Below are positions 4,988 to 6,426 of a stretch of 6,426 nucleotides of DNA, one piece after another. The stretch comes from an uncultured Flammeovirgaceae bacterium (GTDB taxonomy: Bacteria > Bacteroidota > Bacteroidia > Cytophagales > Cyclobacteriaceae). Position numbers and translations under genes: made by a program. Positions within the stretch are counted from its first letter, which is position 1; the number at the start of each line of letters is the position of its first letter. Under the pieces are notes generated by a model, which searched no databases, was not told the DNA's origin, and worked only from the letters and a program-made list of their open reading frames with translations. The stretch lies in the NCBI GenBank assembly GCA_946480685.1, contig CAMLLI010000270.1, positions 1-6,426 on the forward strand. Reading direction: 5' to 3'.

Positions 4988-6124
4988 ATGAAACTACTTG
5001 ATAAATATATTCTCAAACAGTTCCTCAGCACATTCTTTTTTGTGGTGGTAATTCTGCTGGCAGTTATATCGGTTATTGATATGACTGACAAGATGGACAA
5101 GTTTGCGAAAGCTCAATTAACCTCCGGACAGATCTTTGGCTACTACCTCGACTTCATTCCATGGATCGGCAGTCTGGTAACACCCATCACCATTTTTATA
5201 GCTACGGTATATGTATGCTCGCGCATGGCCGGCCGCACCGAGGTGATCGCTATATTAAGTGCCGGTATCAGTTTCAGAAGAATGATGTTGCCCTATTTTA
5301 TCGGATCATTCTTTATAGCAGCGCTCAGCTTTGCACTCAACGGCTGGGTTATACCAAACTCCAACAAGTCAAAACTTGCATTTGAGGTACAGTATCTCAA
5401 GAATAAATATTACTACGACAAACAGAATATACATATACAGGTAGCACCCGATGTATACCTATATATGAAAAGCTACAACAACACGAACAACACCGGCTAT
5501 CAGTTTACGCTCGAGCGATTCGAGGATAACAAGATGATCGAGAAACTTACTGCGAGTCGTGTTGAATGGGACACTGCCAAACAAAAGTGGACCTTGCGCG
5601 ACTGGCGCATCCACAACGTGCAGAGTATATTTGAGACAACCTCCGGCCCGGAAGCAAAACCAGGCTTTGAAACTACGAAGCGCGTTGTTACAACCGACTC
5701 TATAAAAAGTGGATCCACGTTAGATACTGCACTGGTTATCCACCCGAAAGAATTTGAAAGCGACTATCGCAAGTACGATGGTATGACACTGAATGAACTG
5801 AACAAGTATATAAAGACACTTCGTTCGCGCGGTTCTACCGGTATAGAAGTATACGAGGTTGAGAAATATACCCGCTACACAGCGCCCTTCACCATTTTTA
5901 TATTGGTGTTTATGGGCGTCATCGTATCGTCTCGTAAAAGTCGTGGAGGAACCGGTTTGCAGATCGCACTGGGATTTTTGCTCTCCTTCATTTTCATCTT
6001 GTTCTTTACACTCTTCCGTACCTTTGCTGAAAACGGATCCATGCCTCCGCAAATTTCGGTGTGGATACCCAACATCATCTTTGGTATAATATCACTCATC
6101 ATGTATAAATACGTTCCCCGCTAA
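4988..6124 (+). CDS. LptF/LptG-family permease (lipopolysaccharide export)
   Basis: Members of this family form the membrane part of the LptB2FG ABC transporter, which extracts lipopolysaccharide from the inner membrane and passes it to the periplasmic bridge. The 378-residue product has the expected layout. It starts MKLLDKYILKQFL, followed by membrane helices at about 12-31, 57-78 and 99-121. A periplasmic beta-rich (jellyroll-like) domain lies at about 125-295, and three more helices at about 297-316, 324-345 and 354-375. The cytoplasmic loop RTEVIAILSAGISFRRM (83-99) fits the coupling region that meets the LptB ATPase. The length, close to E. coli LptG, and the position after tgt favour an LptG-like rather than a longer LptF-like paralogue, but the sequence alone does not settle it. 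Start at ATG 4988, with no Shine-Dalgarno. The next gene begins 1 base after its stop, so the two are probably co-transcribed. Confidence 0.92.
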   Translation: MKLLDKYILKQFLSTFFFVVVILLAVISVIDMTDKMDKFAKAQLTSGQIFGYYLDFIPWIGSLVTPITIFIATVYVCSRMAGRTEVIAILSAGISFRRMMLPYFIGSFFIAALSFALNGWVIPNSNKSKLAFEVQYLKNKYYYDKQNIHIQVAPDVYLYMKSYNNTNNTGYQFTLERFEDNKMIEKLTASRVEWDTAKQKWTLRDWRIHNVQSIFETTSGPEAKPGFETTKRVVTTDSIKSGSTLDTALVIHPKEFESDYRKYDGMTLNELNKYIKTLRSRGSTGIEVYEVEKYTRYTAPFTIFILVFMGVIVSSRKSRGGTGLQIALGFLLSFIFILFFTLFRTFAENGSMPPQISVWIPNIIFGIISLIMYKYVPR

Positions 6125-6125
6125 A

Positions 6126-6426
6126 ATGGCTTCGCGTAATGATTATCTGAAACTACATTTCATAGTTTTTCTTTGGGGTTTCTCTGCAATAATAGGTAAG
6201 CTGGTAACTATACCGGCAGTTGAAATGGTTTTTTACCGCGCCATCATGGCCGTAGTCGGAATGGGTATTGTGATCGTTGCTACCAAAGGCACGTTTGCAG
6301 TTACCGGCACACAACTTCTGAGGCTCTTGCTCATTGGCTGCATCGTTGCCATTCACTGGATGGCGTTCTTCGGGGCAGCACGTGTGTCTAACGTATCGGT
6401 AAGTTTAGTGGGCTTTGCAACGAACT
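6126..6426 (+). CDS. EamA-family (DMT superfamily) transporter, N-terminal part, cut by window edge
   Basis: An open frame starts at ATG 6126, one base after the permease stop, and runs to the right edge (100 codons, C-terminus missing). It begins with a hydrophobic helix HFIVFLWGFSAIIGKLV (11-27), as in EamA proteins, followed by VEMVFYRAIMAVVGMGIVIVA (32-52). A third helix, LLRLLLIGCIVAIHWMAFFGAARVSNVSVSLVGFATN, runs from 64 and carries the HWxxFFxAxxVSNVSVS pattern that I recognise from Bacteroidota EamA proteins. Full-length members have about ten helices and ~290 residues and move small metabolites such as amino acids or drugs across the inner membrane; the substrate is unknown here. The tight spacing points to translational coupling with the permease gene, without a clear functional link to lipopolysaccharide export or tgt. 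Confidence 0.85.
   Translation, partial: MASRNDYLKLHFIVFLWGFSAIIGKLVTIPAVEMVFYRAIMAVVGMGIVIVATKGTFAVTGTQLLRLLLIGCIVAIHWMAFFGAARVSNVSVSLVGFATN

Noticed and set aside
1..6426. tRNA or rRNA genes, CRISPR arrays, insertion sequences, attachment sites
   Set aside because: I saw no tRNA-like cloverleaf, no regularly spaced direct repeats, no transposase frame and no flanking target duplications on either strand.

Overview
The window looks like chromosomal DNA from a member of the Bacteroidota. A Cytophagia- or Chitinophagia-like bacterium is my best guess, but the genus cannot be told. The evidence is a FecI-type ECF sigma factor paired with a FecR anti-sigma factor, the near absence of Shine-Dalgarno sequences, a TAnnTTTG-type -7 promoter element before tgt, and the order tgt / LptF-LptG-type permease / EamA transporter. 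Base composition is moderate, and the AUA isoleucine codon and TATA-containing words are common even inside genes.

Left part, minus strand (1-1800): an ECF sigma factor gene (1800 to 1180, GTG start) is followed by a FecR-like membrane anti-sigma factor gene (905 to 1), which runs off the left edge. The ~275-base gap between them is unusually long and holds three successive inverted repeats. The last is followed by a T-rich tract, so it resembles an attenuator or terminator between sigma and anti-sigma gene.

Middle (1801-2637): an 837-base divergent intergenic region with no convincing gene. It holds a cluster of dyads at 2122-2227. Just before the LacI-family regulator gene lie a perfect 20-base palindrome with a central CG and a second, degenerate copy centred 21 bases further on. 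These look like operators of that regulator.

Right part, plus strand (2638-6426): a LacI-family regulator, then a probable operon of tgt (queuosine tRNA modification), an LptF/LptG-family permease (lipopolysaccharide export) and the start of an EamA-family transporter, which is cut by the right edge. tgt has a TAnnTTTG element 15 bases before its ATG, with a perfect 14-base palindrome between the two. The encoded Tgt keeps its catalytic aspartates and one zinc-site histidine but lacks all three cysteines of the usual CxCxxC zinc site.

No wholly new gene system is visible. The best leads are the zinc-site loss in Tgt, the LacI operator array, the structured sigma/anti-sigma spacer and the palindrome abutting the tgt start codon.
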